Shown: positions 18,367 to 27,688, counted from the stretch's first letter. The stretch: 64,000 bases of DNA from Verminephrobacter eiseniae EF01-2 (GCF_000015565.1 NC_008786.1:806001-870000), one strand, 5' to 3'. Made by a program: numbers and translations. Notes: generated by a model not told the origin, from the letters alone.

Positions 18367-19971
18367 ATGCAATCCGCAGCACGACGCGCCCTGCGCACCC
18401 TGCGCCATGGCTACGGGTTCGCCCTGGCGGCTTTCATCGCCGCCGCAATGGCGCTGCCCGCGCCGGCGCAGGCCCAGACACGGGGCGGCACCTTGTCGCT
18501 CATCGCCCAGCCCGAGCCGCCCGTGCTGGTCAGTGCCATCAACTCGCTGGCGCCAACCCAATATGTGGCCGGCAAGATGTACCAAGGTTTGCTGACCTAC
18601 GGCGCGGATTTCAAGCCGCAGCCCGAGTTGGCCCAAAGCTGGACGATCTCACCGGATGGCCTGACCTATACGTTCCAGTTGGCAAGCGGCGTCAAGTGGC
18701 ATGACGGCAAGCCGTTCACTGCCGCCGATGCGGCGTTTTCCATCGGCACGATGCTGCCCGAGGTGCATGTGCGCACCCGCGCCGTGCTCAACAAATACAT
18801 GGCCTCGGTGCGCGCCGTGGGCGATCACCAGTTGGAGATCAAGCTCAAGGAGCCGTTTCCGCCGTTCATCATGATGTTCGAGACCGGCACCATGCCGATG
18901 ATGCCCCGGCACCTCTACGAAGGCCGGGACTACCACAAGAACCCGGCCAACCAGCAGCCGGTGGGCACCGGCCCGTTCATGTTCAAGGAATGGAAAAAGG
19001 GCGCCTACATCAAACTGGTGCGCAACCCCGGCTATTGGAAGAAGGGCCTGCCCTATCTCGACGAGTTGGTCTTTCACGTCATCCCCGATTCGGCCTCGCG
19101 TGCCGTGGCCTTCGAGCGCGGCGATGTGCAGGTGCTGCGCGGCGGCGACGTGGACAACGTGGATGTCAAGCGGCTGCGCACCATCCCTGGCGTGGACTAC
19201 ACGACCCGGGGCTGGGAACTGTTTTCGCCGCTGGCCTACATCATGCTCAACCAGCGCAAGCCGCCGTTTGACAACCTGAAGGTGCGCCAGGCGGTGATGC
19301 ATGCGCTGAACCGCCAACTCATCGTCGACAACATCTTTTTCGGCCAGGGCAAACCGGCCACCGGGCCGTTCGCGTCCGCCACCCGGTTCTACGACCGCGA
19401 CACGCCGGTGTTCGAGTTCAACCTGAAGAAGGCGCGTGCACTGATCAAGGAGTCGGGCGTGGAGGTGGGCCGCTACCCGGTGAAGATTCTCGCCAGTTCC
19501 TACGGTGCCAACTGGGATCGGCTCAATGAATATCTCCGGCAGATGCTGGAGGGCCTGGGGTTGAAGGCCAGCATCGAGTCCTCTGATGCCGGCGGCTGGG
19601 CGGCCCGTGTGGGCAACTGGGACTTCGACATCTCCTCCTCCTATACCTACCAGTACGGCGACCCGGCACTGGGCGTGGAGCGCCTGTACCGCAGCAACCA
19701 CATCGTCAAAGGCTCGCCCTTCGTCAACGTGCAGGGCTACAGCAACCCGAAGGCCGATGCGCTCTGGCAGCGCGGCGGCGCCACGCTCGATCCGGCCGAG
19801 CGCCAGCGGGTCTACAGCGAGCTGCAAAAGCTGCTGACGCAGGAGGTCGCCAACGTCTACCTGATGGAGTTGGAGTTCCCCACGCTCTCCCGCGCCAACG
19901 TGAAGAACCTGGTGACCACCGCCATCGGCCTGAACGAGTCTTTCGACAAGGTTTATATCGACAAAAAATGA
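18367..19971 (+). CDS. Peptide-type ABC substrate-binding protein (family 5), copy 1
   Basis: This 534-aa periplasmic receptor of the DppA/OppA family has a signal peptide of about 36 residues ending PAPAQAQ. Family features are GGTLSLIAQPEPP at the mature start, a long central SBP_bac_5 domain, and the C-terminal EVANVYLMELEFPT segment. The strong ribosome binding site GAGGAGG lies 8 bases before ATG 18367. It is followed by an RNA hairpin and then by the only intact permease pair. Copies 2 and 3 share most of its sequence; variation concentrates in residues near 45-85 and around 380-430, which may contact ligand. Confidence 0.9.
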   Translation: MQSAARRALRTLRHGYGFALAAFIAAAMALPAPAQAQTRGGTLSLIAQPEPPVLVSAINSLAPTQYVAGKMYQGLLTYGADFKPQPELAQSWTISPDGLTYTFQLASGVKWHDGKPFTAADAAFSIGTMLPEVHVRTRAVLNKYMASVRAVGDHQLEIKLKEPFPPFIMMFETGTMPMMPRHLYEGRDYHKNPANQQPVGTGPFMFKEWKKGAYIKLVRNPGYWKKGLPYLDELVFHVIPDSASRAVAFERGDVQVLRGGDVDNVDVKRLRTIPGVDYTTRGWELFSPLAYIMLNQRKPPFDNLKVRQAVMHALNRQLIVDNIFFGQGKPATGPFASATRFYDRDTPVFEFNLKKARALIKESGVEVGRYPVKILASSYGANWDRLNEYLRQMLEGLGLKASIESSDAGGWAARVGNWDFDISSSYTYQYGDPALGVERLYRSNHIVKGSPFVNVQGYSNPKADALWQRGGATLDPAERQRVYSELQKLLTQEVANVYLMELEFPTLSRANVKNLVTTAIGLNESFDKVYIDKK

Positions 19972-19976
19972 GCACC

Positions 19977-19999
19977 CCGGCGCGGCCATGCCGCGCCGG
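19977..19999 (+). other. Perfect hairpin after binding protein copy 1
   Basis: A 10-bp perfect stem (CCGGCGCGGC / GCCGCGCCGG) with a 3-base loop begins 5 bases after the stop codon. No T-run follows, so it is more likely an mRNA-stabilising or attenuating hairpin than a full terminator. It is kept after all three copies. Confidence 0.7.
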
Positions 20000-20103
20000 T
20001 TCCCAATTCCCCCCGGGGTGGCGCAGTCGCTCTGGTGCCCGTCGCAGACCGGCGTGGCCGCACCGACCCCGGCCGTGCCCTTTGCCACATGCATGGAGTG
20101 CCG

Positions 20104-21105
20104 ATGAGTTTCCTGTCCTTTTTTGTTTCCCGACTCGCCAAGGCCCTGGTGGTGGTGCTCGGTGTCGTGATCCTGAACTTCTTCCTGATACGCATGGCGC
20201 CCGGCGATCCGGCCACCGTGCTGGCGGGCGAGGCCGGGGCGGGCGATGAAGTCTTCGTGCAGCAACTGCGCGAGCAGTTCGGCCTGGACCGGCCTTTGCC
20301 CGTGCAACTGGGCCACTACCTTTGGGGCGTTGCAAAGATGGACCTCGGATATTCGTACCGCAACCGGCTGCCGGTGCTGGATCTGATCCTCGACCGCTTG
20401 CCGGCCACCTTTTTGCTGATGGGCAGCGCCTTCGTGTTTTCCATCGTGGCGGGCGTGGCGCTGGGTGTGCTGGCCGCCCGCACCCGCTACGAGAATCGCC
20501 GCCGCTGGCTCGACAGCGTGCTGGTGTCCGGCGCCATGCTGCTGTATGCCACGCCGCTGTTCTGGCTGTCGCTGATGGCCATCATCCTGTTCTCGGTGGT
20601 GCTCGGCTGGTTGCCGGCCTTCGGCATGGAATCGATCGGCGCCAACCTGGCGGGCATCGATCGCGTGCTGGACATAGGCCGGCACATGGTGCTGCCCACG
20701 CTGTCGCTCGGCAGCTTTTTCATGGCCATCTACGTGCGCCTGACCCGGGCGTCGATGCTGGAGGTGATGGGCATGGATTTCATCAAGACCGCGCGCGCCA
20801 AGGGCGTGCCCGCCCGGCGGGTGATCCGGGTGCATGTGCTGCGCAACGCCTTGCTGCCGGTGATCACCTTCGCCGGCATACAGTTGGGCCAGATGGCCGG
20901 CGGGGCCGTGCTCACCGAGACCGTGTTCGCCTGGCCCGGCATTGGCCGGCTGATGTTCGATGCGCTGCTGCAGCGCGACTATCAACTGCTGCTGGGCATC
21001 TTCGTCATGACCTCGGCGCTGGTGGTGGTCTTCAATCTGCTGACCGACATCGTCTACCGCCTGGTGGATCCGCGCATCGCCGCCAGCCAGGGAGCACCCG
21101 CATGA
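20104..21105 (+). CDS. Dipeptide-type ABC permease (DppB class)
   Basis: This 333-aa inner-membrane permease shows the conserved DppB N-terminus (helix, then RMAPGDPATVLAG, then QQLREQFGLDRPLPVQ). The EAA-type loop is around ...DFIKTARAKGVPARRVIRVHVLRNALLPVIT, and it ends VDIVYRLVDPRI. ATG 20104 is chosen because it begins the conserved region. It overlaps dppC by ATGA. It is the only intact permease of its class in this array; two relic copies of its 5' end lie after binding-protein copies 2 and 3. Confidence 0.92.
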   Translation: MSFLSFFVSRLAKALVVVLGVVILNFFLIRMAPGDPATVLAGEAGAGDEVFVQQLREQFGLDRPLPVQLGHYLWGVAKMDLGYSYRNRLPVLDLILDRLPATFLLMGSAFVFSIVAGVALGVLAARTRYENRRRWLDSVLVSGAMLLYATPLFWLSLMAIILFSVVLGWLPAFGMESIGANLAGIDRVLDIGRHMVLPTLSLGSFFMAIYVRLTRASMLEVMGMDFIKTARAKGVPARRVIRVHVLRNALLPVITFAGIQLGQMAGGAVLTETVFAWPGIGRLMFDALLQRDYQLLLGIFVMTSALVVVFNLLTDIVYRLVDPRIAASQGAPA

Positions 21106-21941
21106 AAGCCTTCCTGCGCCGCTTTGCGCGCAACTACGGCGCGCTGTTCGGGGTGTTGATCTTGCTGGTCGTGCTGTTCCTGGCCGCCACTGCGTCACTG
21201 CTCTACGAGGACTCGCCCTGGACCATGGTGGCCGCGCCGCTGATCGCCCCCTTTACCGACGCCGCGCTGCCCCTGGGCACCGACATGCTGGGGCGCGACA
21301 TCACGGCCGGCATGCTCTACGGCGCCCGTGTGTCGCTGTTGGTGGGCCTGGTATCGACCCTGGTCGCGCTGGTGTTCGGCATCCTGATCGGCGCGGTGGC
21401 CGGCTATGGCGGGGGGCGCATCGACGATGCGCTGATGCGTTTGACCGAGTTCTTCCAGACCATTCCCCAACTGGCGATGGCGGTGGTGATCGTGGCCATC
21501 TTCAGCCCCTCGCTGGTCACCATCGTCGGCGCCATTGCCGTCGTGTCGTGGCCGCCGGTGGCGCGGCTGGTGCGCGCCGAGTTCATGAGCCTGAAACAGC
21601 GCGAGTTCGTGCAGGCCGCCGTGGTGACAGGGCAAAAGCCGCTGCGCATCATTGCCAGCCAGATTCTGCCCAACGCGCTGTCGCCGATCATCGTCACCGC
21701 CTCGTTCATGGTGGCCACGGCCATCCTGACCGAGTCGGCGCTGTCCTTTCTCGGGCTGGGCGAGCGCAACATGATGAGTTGGGGCTACATGATCGGCGCC
21801 GCGCGCACCATGCTCAGACAGGCTTGGTGGATGAGCGTCTGGCCTGGCCTGGCGATCTTGCTGACCGTGCTCGCGATCAACCTGATCGGCGAAGGGCTGA
21901 ACGACGCGCTGAACCCGCAACTGCGCCAGCGCGGCGAATAG
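21102..21941 (+). CDS. Dipeptide-type ABC permease (DppC class)
   Basis: This 279-aa partner permease has the family motif LGTDMLGRDITAGMLYGAR, the EAA loop REFVQAAVVTGQKPLRIIASQILPN (in parts) and the end GEGLNDALNPQLRQRG. Start and stop couple it to the upstream permease. The sequence immediately after its stop codon is the beginning of an ATPase gene that is cut short. A short piece of its own 3' end recurs at 25961-26005 before the intact ATPase gene. Confidence 0.92.
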   Translation: MKAFLRRFARNYGALFGVLILLVVLFLAATASLLYEDSPWTMVAAPLIAPFTDAALPLGTDMLGRDITAGMLYGARVSLLVGLVSTLVALVFGILIGAVAGYGGGRIDDALMRLTEFFQTIPQLAMAVVIVAIFSPSLVTIVGAIAVVSWPPVARLVRAEFMSLKQREFVQAAVVTGQKPLRIIASQILPNALSPIIVTASFMVATAILTESALSFLGLGERNMMSWGYMIGAARTMLRQAWWMSVWPGLAILLTVLAINLIGEGLNDALNPQLRQRGE

Positions 21942-21950
21942 GGCCGCCCG

Positions 21951-22148
21951 ATGCCGCACAGCGCTCCCACCCCGGCACCGCTGCCGTCGATCCCGCTGCG
22001 GGTCTGCGGCGCGCGCCAGCCGTGGCAGCGCCTTGGGGTGACATGCTGCGCCCGGCCATTGCCGCCCCGATGGTGCGGCGCCGAGCCTGCGCGTGACGGA
22101 GTTCGCCCCGGTTCCCATCCCCCACCGAGCACCGAAGGAGGTTTCATC
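21951..22148 (+). pseudogene. Relic: ATPase gene start joined to peptidase gene end
   Basis: The first 17 or so codons (MPHSAPTPAPLPSI) parallel the start of the intact ATPase gene at 26015 ([16 protein letters not shown]), at the same distance after a permease-type 3' end. Similarity is then lost. From 22070 to about 22101 the DNA matches the 3' end of the M20 peptidase gene (18273-18304), in the same position relative to the next binding-protein gene. This is the expected junction of a tandem duplication whose unit ran from the peptidase end to the ATPase start. The relic frame is open but fused to unrelated sequence. Confidence 0.65.
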
Positions 22149-23756
22149 ATGCCATCCGCAACACGACGCGCGCTGCGCAGCGGGTACGGGTTCGCCCTGG
22201 CGGCTTTCATCGCCACCGCAGCGGCGCTGCCCGCGCCGGCGCAGGCCCAGACCCCGACTCCAGTGCGGGGCGGCACCTTGTCGCTCATCGCCCAGCCCGA
22301 GCCGCCGCTTCTGGTCAGCGCCATCAATTCGCAGGGGCCTACGCTGTATGTGGCCGGCAAAATCTACCAAGGGCTGCTCAGGTATGGCCCGGACCTGAAC
22401 CCCTTGCCCGAACTGGCCAAGAGTTGGCGTATTGCACCGGATGGCCTGACCTATACGTTCGAGCTGGAAAGCGGCGTCAAGTGGCATGACGGCAAGCCGT
22501 TCACTGCCGCCGATGCGGCGTTTTCCATCGGCACGATGCTGCCCGAGGTGCATGTGCGCACCCGCGCCGTGCTCAACAAGTACATGGCCTCGGTGCGCGC
22601 CGTAGGCGATCACCAGTTGGAGATCAAGCTCAAGGAGCCGTTTCCGCCGTTCATCATGATGTTCGAGACCGGCACCATGCCGATGATGCCCCGGCACCTC
22701 TACGAAGGCCGGGACTACCGCAAGAACCCGGCCAACCAGCAGCCGGTGGGCACCGGCCCGTTCATGTTCAAGGAGTGGAAGAAGGGCGCTTACATCAAAC
22801 TGGTGCGCAACCCCGACTATTGGAAGAAGGGCCTGCCCTACCTCGACGAACTGGTCTTCAACGTGATCCCCGATTCGGCCTCGCGCGCCGTGGCCTTCGA
22901 GCGCGGCGATGTGCAGGTGCTGCGCGGTGGCGATGTGGACAACGTGGATGTCAAGCGGCTGCGCGCCATCCCTGGCGTGGACTACACGACCCGGGGCTGG
23001 GAACTGTTCTCGCCGCTGGCCTACATCATGCTCAACCAGCGCAAGCCGCCGTTTGACAACCTGAAGGTGCGCCAGGCGGTAATGCATGCGCTGAACCGCC
23101 AACTCATCGCCGACAACATCTTTTTCGGCCAGGGCAAACCGGCCACCGGGCCGTTCGCATCCGCCACCCGGTTCTACGACCGCGACACGCCGGTGTTCGA
23201 GTTCAACCTGAAGAAGGCGCGTGCACTGATCAAAGAGTCGGGCGTAGAGGTGGGCCGCTACCCGGTGAAGATACTGGCCCTGCCCTATGGGGCCAACTGG
23301 GAGCGGCTCGATGAATATGTCCGGCAGATGCTGGAGGGCCTGGGACTGAAGGTCAGCATCGAGTCCACCGATGCCGGCGGCTGGGCGGCCCGCGCGGGCA
23401 ACTGGGACTTCGACATCACCACCAACTTCACCTACCAGTACGGCGATCCGGCGCTGGGCGTGGAGCGCCTGTACCGCAGCAACAACATTGTCAAAGGCTC
23501 GCCTTTTGCCAACGTGCAGGGCTACGACAGCCCCAAGGCCGATGCGCTCTGGCAGCAAGGCGGCGCCACGCTCGACGCAGCCGAACGCCAGCGGGCCTAC
23601 AGCGAGCTGCAAAAGCTGCTGACGCAGGAGGTCGCCAACGTCTACCTGCTGGAGTTGGAATTCCCCACGCTCTCCCGCGCCAACGTGAAGAACCTGGTGA
23701 CCACCGCCATCGGCCTGAACGAGTCTTTCGACAAGGTTTATATCGACAAAAAATGA
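22149..23756 (+). CDS. Peptide-type ABC substrate-binding protein (family 5), copy 2
   Basis: This 535-aa homologue of copy 1 has the same architecture and a ribosome binding site AAGGAGG before ATG 22149. The signal peptide ends APAQAQ. Long internal stretches are practically identical to copies 1 and 3, while residues near 45-85 and the segment around NFTYQYG/NNIVKGSPFANVQGYDS differ. It should share the single intact permease-ATPase set. No full transporter genes follow it, only a decayed permease start. Confidence 0.9.
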   Translation: MPSATRRALRSGYGFALAAFIATAAALPAPAQAQTPTPVRGGTLSLIAQPEPPLLVSAINSQGPTLYVAGKIYQGLLRYGPDLNPLPELAKSWRIAPDGLTYTFELESGVKWHDGKPFTAADAAFSIGTMLPEVHVRTRAVLNKYMASVRAVGDHQLEIKLKEPFPPFIMMFETGTMPMMPRHLYEGRDYRKNPANQQPVGTGPFMFKEWKKGAYIKLVRNPDYWKKGLPYLDELVFNVIPDSASRAVAFERGDVQVLRGGDVDNVDVKRLRAIPGVDYTTRGWELFSPLAYIMLNQRKPPFDNLKVRQAVMHALNRQLIADNIFFGQGKPATGPFASATRFYDRDTPVFEFNLKKARALIKESGVEVGRYPVKILALPYGANWERLDEYVRQMLEGLGLKVSIESTDAGGWAARAGNWDFDITTNFTYQYGDPALGVERLYRSNNIVKGSPFANVQGYDSPKADALWQQGGATLDAAERQRAYSELQKLLTQEVANVYLLELEFPTLSRANVKNLVTTAIGLNESFDKVYIDKK

Positions 23757-23761
23757 GCGCC

Positions 23762-23784
23762 CCGGTGCGGCCATGCCGCGCCGG
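23762..23784 (+). other. Hairpin after binding protein copy 2
   Basis: Same hairpin as after copy 1, with one change in the left arm (CCGGTGCGGC), giving a G-T wobble in RNA. It lies immediately after the stop codon. Confidence 0.65.
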
Positions 23785-23848
23785 TTCCCAATGGCCGGCC
23801 GGCGCAGTGGCGCCGACCGCACCTGGGGCCATGTGCATGGAGTCGCCG

Positions 23849-24065
23849 ATGAGCTTCCTGTCCTTTTTTGTTTCCCGACGCGCCAAGGCCCATGCTCGTG
23901 CCCACAGCCATGATCCTGAACCGCTTGCTGGCCAGCAGGGCGCCCGGCGATCCGGACACCGTGCCGGCCACGCCGGGTTGGCCGCTTGCCAAGTCTTCGG
24001 ACCGTTCGGTCTGGCGCGACCTCTGGCCGTGCCGCTCGGTCGCCGCCATCGTGGCGTTGCACAGC
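23849..24065 (+). pseudogene. Relic of a DppB-class permease gene start
   Basis: ATG 23849 opens with MSFLSFFVSR as in the intact permease at 20104. A frameshift follows; the match resumes in another frame (MILNRLLASRAPGDPDTV against VILNFFLIRMAPGDPATV) and fades near the counterpart of PVQLGHYLWGV. The rest of the permease, the second permease and the ATPase are absent, so a large deletion joined this stub to the leader of binding-protein copy 3. Not functional. Confidence 0.75.
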
Positions 24066-24135
24066 CGTCTTTTTTCCGCCCGGGCGAGCGCAACGGCCGT
24101 GACGGCCCCACCGAACATCCAAGGAGGTTTTCATC

Positions 24136-25743
24136 ATGCAATCCGTAGCACGACGCGCGCTGCGCAGGGGTTTCTGCTGCGCCCTGGCGGCTTTCATGGC
24201 CACCGGGACGGCGCTGCCCGAGCCGGCACAGGCACAGACCCCGACTCCAGTGCGGGGCGGCACCTTGTCGCTCATCGTCCAGCCCGAGCCGCCGCTTCTG
24301 GTCAGCGCATTCAACGCGCCGGCGCCGGCACAGTATGTGGCCGGCAAAATCTACCAAGGGTTGCTCAGGTATGGCCCGGATCTCATGCCGCAGCCCGAGT
24401 TGGCCCAAAGCTGGACGATCTCACCGGATGGCCTGACCTATACGTTCCAGTTGGCAAGCGGCGTCAAGTGGCATGACGGCAAGCCGTTCACTGCCGCCGA
24501 TGCGGCGTTTTCCATCGGCACGATGCTGCCCGAGGTGCATGTGCGCACCCGCGCCGTGCTCAACAAATACATGGCCTCGGTGCGCGCCGTGGGCGACCAC
24601 CAGTTGGAGATCAAGCTCAAGGAGCCGTTTCCGCCGTTCATCATGATGTTCGAGACCGGCACCATGCCGATGATGCCCCGGCACCTCTACGAAGGCCGGG
24701 ACTACCACAAGAACCCGGCCAACCAGCAGCCGGTGGGCACCGGCCCGTTCATGTTCAAGGAGTGGAAAAAGGGCGCCTACATCAAGCTGGTGCGCAACCC
24801 CGACTATTGGAAGAAGGGCCTGCCCTACCTCGACGAGTTGGTCTTCAACGTGATCCCCGATTCGGCCTCGCGCGCCGTGGCCTTCGAGCGCGGCGATGTG
24901 CAGGTGCTGCGCGGCGGCGACGTGGACAACGTGGATGTCAAGCGGCTGCGCGCCATCCCCGGCGTGGACTACACGACCCGGGGCTGGGAACTGTTCTCGC
25001 CGCTGGCCTACATCATGCTCAACCAGCGCAAGCCGCCGTTTGACAACCTGAAGGTGCGCCAGGCGGTGATGCATGCGCTGAACCGCCAACTCATCGCCGA
25101 CAACATCTTTTTCGGCCAGGGCAAACCGGCCACCGGGCCGTTCGCGTCCGCCACCCGGTTCTACGAGCGCGACACGCCGGTGTTCGAGTTCAACCTGAAG
25201 AAGGCGCGCGCACTGATCGAGGAGTCGGGCGTGGAGGTGGGCCGCTACCCGGTGAAGATACTGGCCCTGCCCTACGGGGCCAACTGGGAGCGGCTCGATG
25301 AATATGTCCGGCAGATGCTGGAGGGCCTGGGGCTGAAGGTCAGCATCGAGTCCACCGATGCCGGCGGCTGGGCGGGCCGCGCGGGCAACTGGGACTTCGA
25401 CATCAGCGCCAATTACACCTTCCAGTTCGGCGACCCGGCGCTGGGCGTGGAGCGCCTGTACCGCAGCAGCAACATCGTCAAGGGTTCGCCCTATGCCAAC
25501 GTGCAGGGTTACAGCAACCCGAAGGCCGATGCGCTCTGGCAACGCGGCGGCTCCACGCTCGACGCGGCCGAGCGCCAGCGGGCCTACAGCGAGCTGCAAA
25601 AGCTGCTGACGCAGGAGGTCGCCAACGTCTACCTGCTGGAGTTGGAGTTCCCCACGCTCTCCCGCGCCAACGTGAAGAACCTGGTGACCACCGCCATTGG
25701 CCTGAACGAGTCTTTCGACAAGGTTTATATCGACAAAAAATGA
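24136..25743 (+). CDS. Peptide-type ABC substrate-binding protein (family 5), copy 3
   Basis: This third 535-aa copy has ATG 24136 after CAAGGAGG. It shares the mature N-terminus and most of its body with copy 2, and a stretch around LAQSWTISPDGLTYTFQLASG with copy 1, so gene conversion or mosaic descent is likely. The variable segment near residues 415-435 reads ANYTFQFG and SSNIVKGSPYANVQGYSN. The leader (signal peptide) also differs. Together the three give one transporter a choice of receptors. Confidence 0.9.
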   Translation: MQSVARRALRRGFCCALAAFMATGTALPEPAQAQTPTPVRGGTLSLIVQPEPPLLVSAFNAPAPAQYVAGKIYQGLLRYGPDLMPQPELAQSWTISPDGLTYTFQLASGVKWHDGKPFTAADAAFSIGTMLPEVHVRTRAVLNKYMASVRAVGDHQLEIKLKEPFPPFIMMFETGTMPMMPRHLYEGRDYHKNPANQQPVGTGPFMFKEWKKGAYIKLVRNPDYWKKGLPYLDELVFNVIPDSASRAVAFERGDVQVLRGGDVDNVDVKRLRAIPGVDYTTRGWELFSPLAYIMLNQRKPPFDNLKVRQAVMHALNRQLIADNIFFGQGKPATGPFASATRFYERDTPVFEFNLKKARALIEESGVEVGRYPVKILALPYGANWERLDEYVRQMLEGLGLKVSIESTDAGGWAGRAGNWDFDISANYTFQFGDPALGVERLYRSSNIVKGSPYANVQGYSNPKADALWQRGGSTLDAAERQRAYSELQKLLTQEVANVYLLELEFPTLSRANVKNLVTTAIGLNESFDKVYIDKK

Positions 25744-25748
25744 GCGCC

Positions 25749-25771
25749 CCGGTGCGGCCATGCCGCGCCGG
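25749..25771 (+). other. Hairpin after binding protein copy 3
   Basis: Same position and sequence as the hairpin after copy 2 (10-bp stem with one G-T wobble, 3-base loop). Confidence 0.65.
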
Positions 25772-25858
25772 TTCCCAATGGCCGGGCGGCGTAGCCGCAC
25801 CGGCCCGGCCGGCGCAGTGGCGCCGACCGCGCCTGGTGCCATGTGCATGGAGTCGCCG

Positions 25859-26005
25859 ATGAGCTTGCTCGCCTTCTTCGTTTCCCGACCCGCCCAGGCC
25901 CTGGTGGCCGTGCGCGTGCTCGATGCCGTGATCCTGAAATGCCTTCTGGCCGGCGCAGGTCTGAACGCCACACCGAACCCGCCACTGCGCCAGCGCGGCG
26001 CATAG
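25859..26005 (+). pseudogene. Relic: DppB start fused to DppC end
   Basis: A 48-codon open frame begins MSLLAFFVSRPAQALVAV, like the intact DppB-class start, and ends LNATPNPPLRQRGA, like the DppC-class end (LNDALNPQLRQRGE). About 1.7 kb between these points has been deleted, yet the frame stays open and stops 9 bases before the intact ATPase gene, just as the real dppC would. It could still serve as a translated leader that couples the ATPase to the upstream message; it cannot be a permease. Confidence 0.75.
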
Positions 26006-26014
26006 GACAACCCG

Positions 26015-27688
26015 ATGCCACACGACGCCCCCACCCCCACCCCGCCGCCGCTGCTGTCGATCGAGCAGTTGAGCATCCCCCTGCCCCCGGGCGCCGACCG
26101 CCCCTATGCGGTCGAGGACATCACGCTGCAACTGCAACGCGGGGAAATCCTGTGCATCGTCGGCGAATCGGGTTCGGGCAAGTCGATGAGCGCCAACGCC
26201 ATCATGGGCCTGCTTCCGCCCGGCATCGCGGCGCAAGGCGGTCGCATCCTGTTCCAGGGGCGCGACCTGTTGCAACTGGACGAAGCCGCATTGCTGCCGC
26301 TGCGCGGCAAGGACATGGCCATGGTTTTCCAGGAGCCGCTGTCGGCCCTGAACCCGTTGATGACCGTCGGCGAGCAAATCGCCGAGGTGCTGCGCGTGCA
26401 CCGCAGCGGACGCAACGACAATGCCCGGGCTTGGGAGCGCCGGGTGTTGGAACTGCTCGAATTCGTCGGCCTGCCCGACCCGGCGGCGCTGCGCCACAGC
26501 TACCCCTTCCGGCTGTCGGGCGGCCAGCGCCAGCGCGTCGTGATTGCAATGGCGTTGGCGCTGGAGCCGAGCCTGCTGATTGCCGACGAGCCCACCACCG
26601 CGCTGGACGTGACCACGCAGGCGCAGATTCTGGCGCTGATCCGCCGCATACAGCGGGACAAAGGCATGGGCGTGATGTTCGTCACCCACGACTTTGGCGT
26701 GGTGGCCGAGATCGCCCACCGGGTGGCCGTGATGGAGCAGGGCCGGCTGGTCGAGCTAGGCCCCGCCAGGCAACTGCTCGATGCGCCCCGGCACCCCTAC
26801 ACCCGCAAACTCATCGCTGCCGTCCCGCATGGCCGCGCGCTGCCGCCATCGGCCAGCGCCGCCGAGACCGTGCTGGAGGTGCGCCATCTGCGCAAGACCT
26901 ATGTCACCGGCGGCGGCTGGTGGCGGCCAAAGCGCGTCGTCGTCGCGGTCGATGATGTGAGCTTCAGCGTGCGGCGCGGAGAAACGCTGGGCATCGTCGG
27001 CGAATCAGGCTCGGGCAAGTCCACCATCGCCAAATGCCTGCTGCGCTTGACCGACATCGATGGCGGCGAGCTCCATTTCAACGGCTGCGACCTGGCCACA
27101 CTCGGCGAACGCCAGTTCCGACCGCTGCGCAGGCATGTGCAGATGATTTTCCAGGACCCCTTCGCATCGCTGAACCCGCGGCACACCGTCGGACGCATCA
27201 TCTGCGACGGGCCGGTGGCCAACGGCGTGCCGATGGCCGAGGCGCAGCGGCGCGCCCGCGAACTGCTGGAACTCGTCGGTCTGGAAGCCTCGGCCTTTGC
27301 GCGCTATCCGCAGCAGTTCTCGGGCGGCCAACGCCAGCGCATCGGCATTGCCCGCGCGCTGGCCATGCAGCCCCAACTGGTCGTCGCCGACGAGTCGGTC
27401 TCCGCGCTCGATGTCTCGGTGCAGGCCCAGGTGCTGGAGCTGCTGGCCCGCCTGCAACGGCAGTTCAATCTGGCGCTGATCTTCATCACGCACGACCTGC
27501 GGGTGGCGGCCCAAATCTGCCAGCAACTGATCGTGATGCACCGTGGCAGCGTGGTCGAGACCGGCCCGCCGGCGCAACTCTTCGCCGCCCCGCAGCATGA
27601 CTACACGCGCCGATTGATCGCCTCGATTCCCGGCAAGGACTGGAAACCGCCGGTCGATACGCCGGTCGCGGCAAGGCAGGGAAAGTAA
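26015..27688 (+). CDS. Dipeptide-type ABC ATPase, fused DppD-DppF
   Basis: This 557-aa protein carries two complete ABC ATPase domains. Domain 1 has GESGSGKS (near residue 50), [15 protein letters not shown] and [12 protein letters not shown]; domain 2 has GESGSGKST (near 330), [15 protein letters not shown] and [11 protein letters not shown]. Each ends with the oligopeptide-type C-terminal extension ([27 protein letters not shown]). Domain 2's Walker B ends DES rather than DEP, a common variant. It supplies both nucleotide-binding sites for the permease pair at 20.1-21.9 kb, from which it is separated by two binding-protein copies. Confidence 0.92.
   Translation: MPHDAPTPTPPPLLSIEQLSIPLPPGADRPYAVEDITLQLQRGEILCIVGESGSGKSMSANAIMGLLPPGIAAQGGRILFQGRDLLQLDEAALLPLRGKDMAMVFQEPLSALNPLMTVGEQIAEVLRVHRSGRNDNARAWERRVLELLEFVGLPDPAALRHSYPFRLSGGQRQRVVIAMALALEPSLLIADEPTTALDVTTQAQILALIRRIQRDKGMGVMFVTHDFGVVAEIAHRVAVMEQGRLVELGPARQLLDAPRHPYTRKLIAAVPHGRALPPSASAAETVLEVRHLRKTYVTGGGWWRPKRVVVAVDDVSFSVRRGETLGIVGESGSGKSTIAKCLLRLTDIDGGELHFNGCDLATLGERQFRPLRRHVQMIFQDPFASLNPRHTVGRIICDGPVANGVPMAEAQRRARELLELVGLEASAFARYPQQFSGGQRQRIGIARALAMQPQLVVADESVSALDVSVQAQVLELLARLQRQFNLALIFITHDLRVAAQICQQLIVMHRGSVVETGPPAQLFAAPQHDYTRRLIASIPGKDWKPPVDTPVAARQGK

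Noticed and set aside
18649..26719. Several long minus-strand frames through the receptor array
   Set aside because: They repeat three times only because the plus-strand receptor genes repeat; composition is typical of antisense translation.
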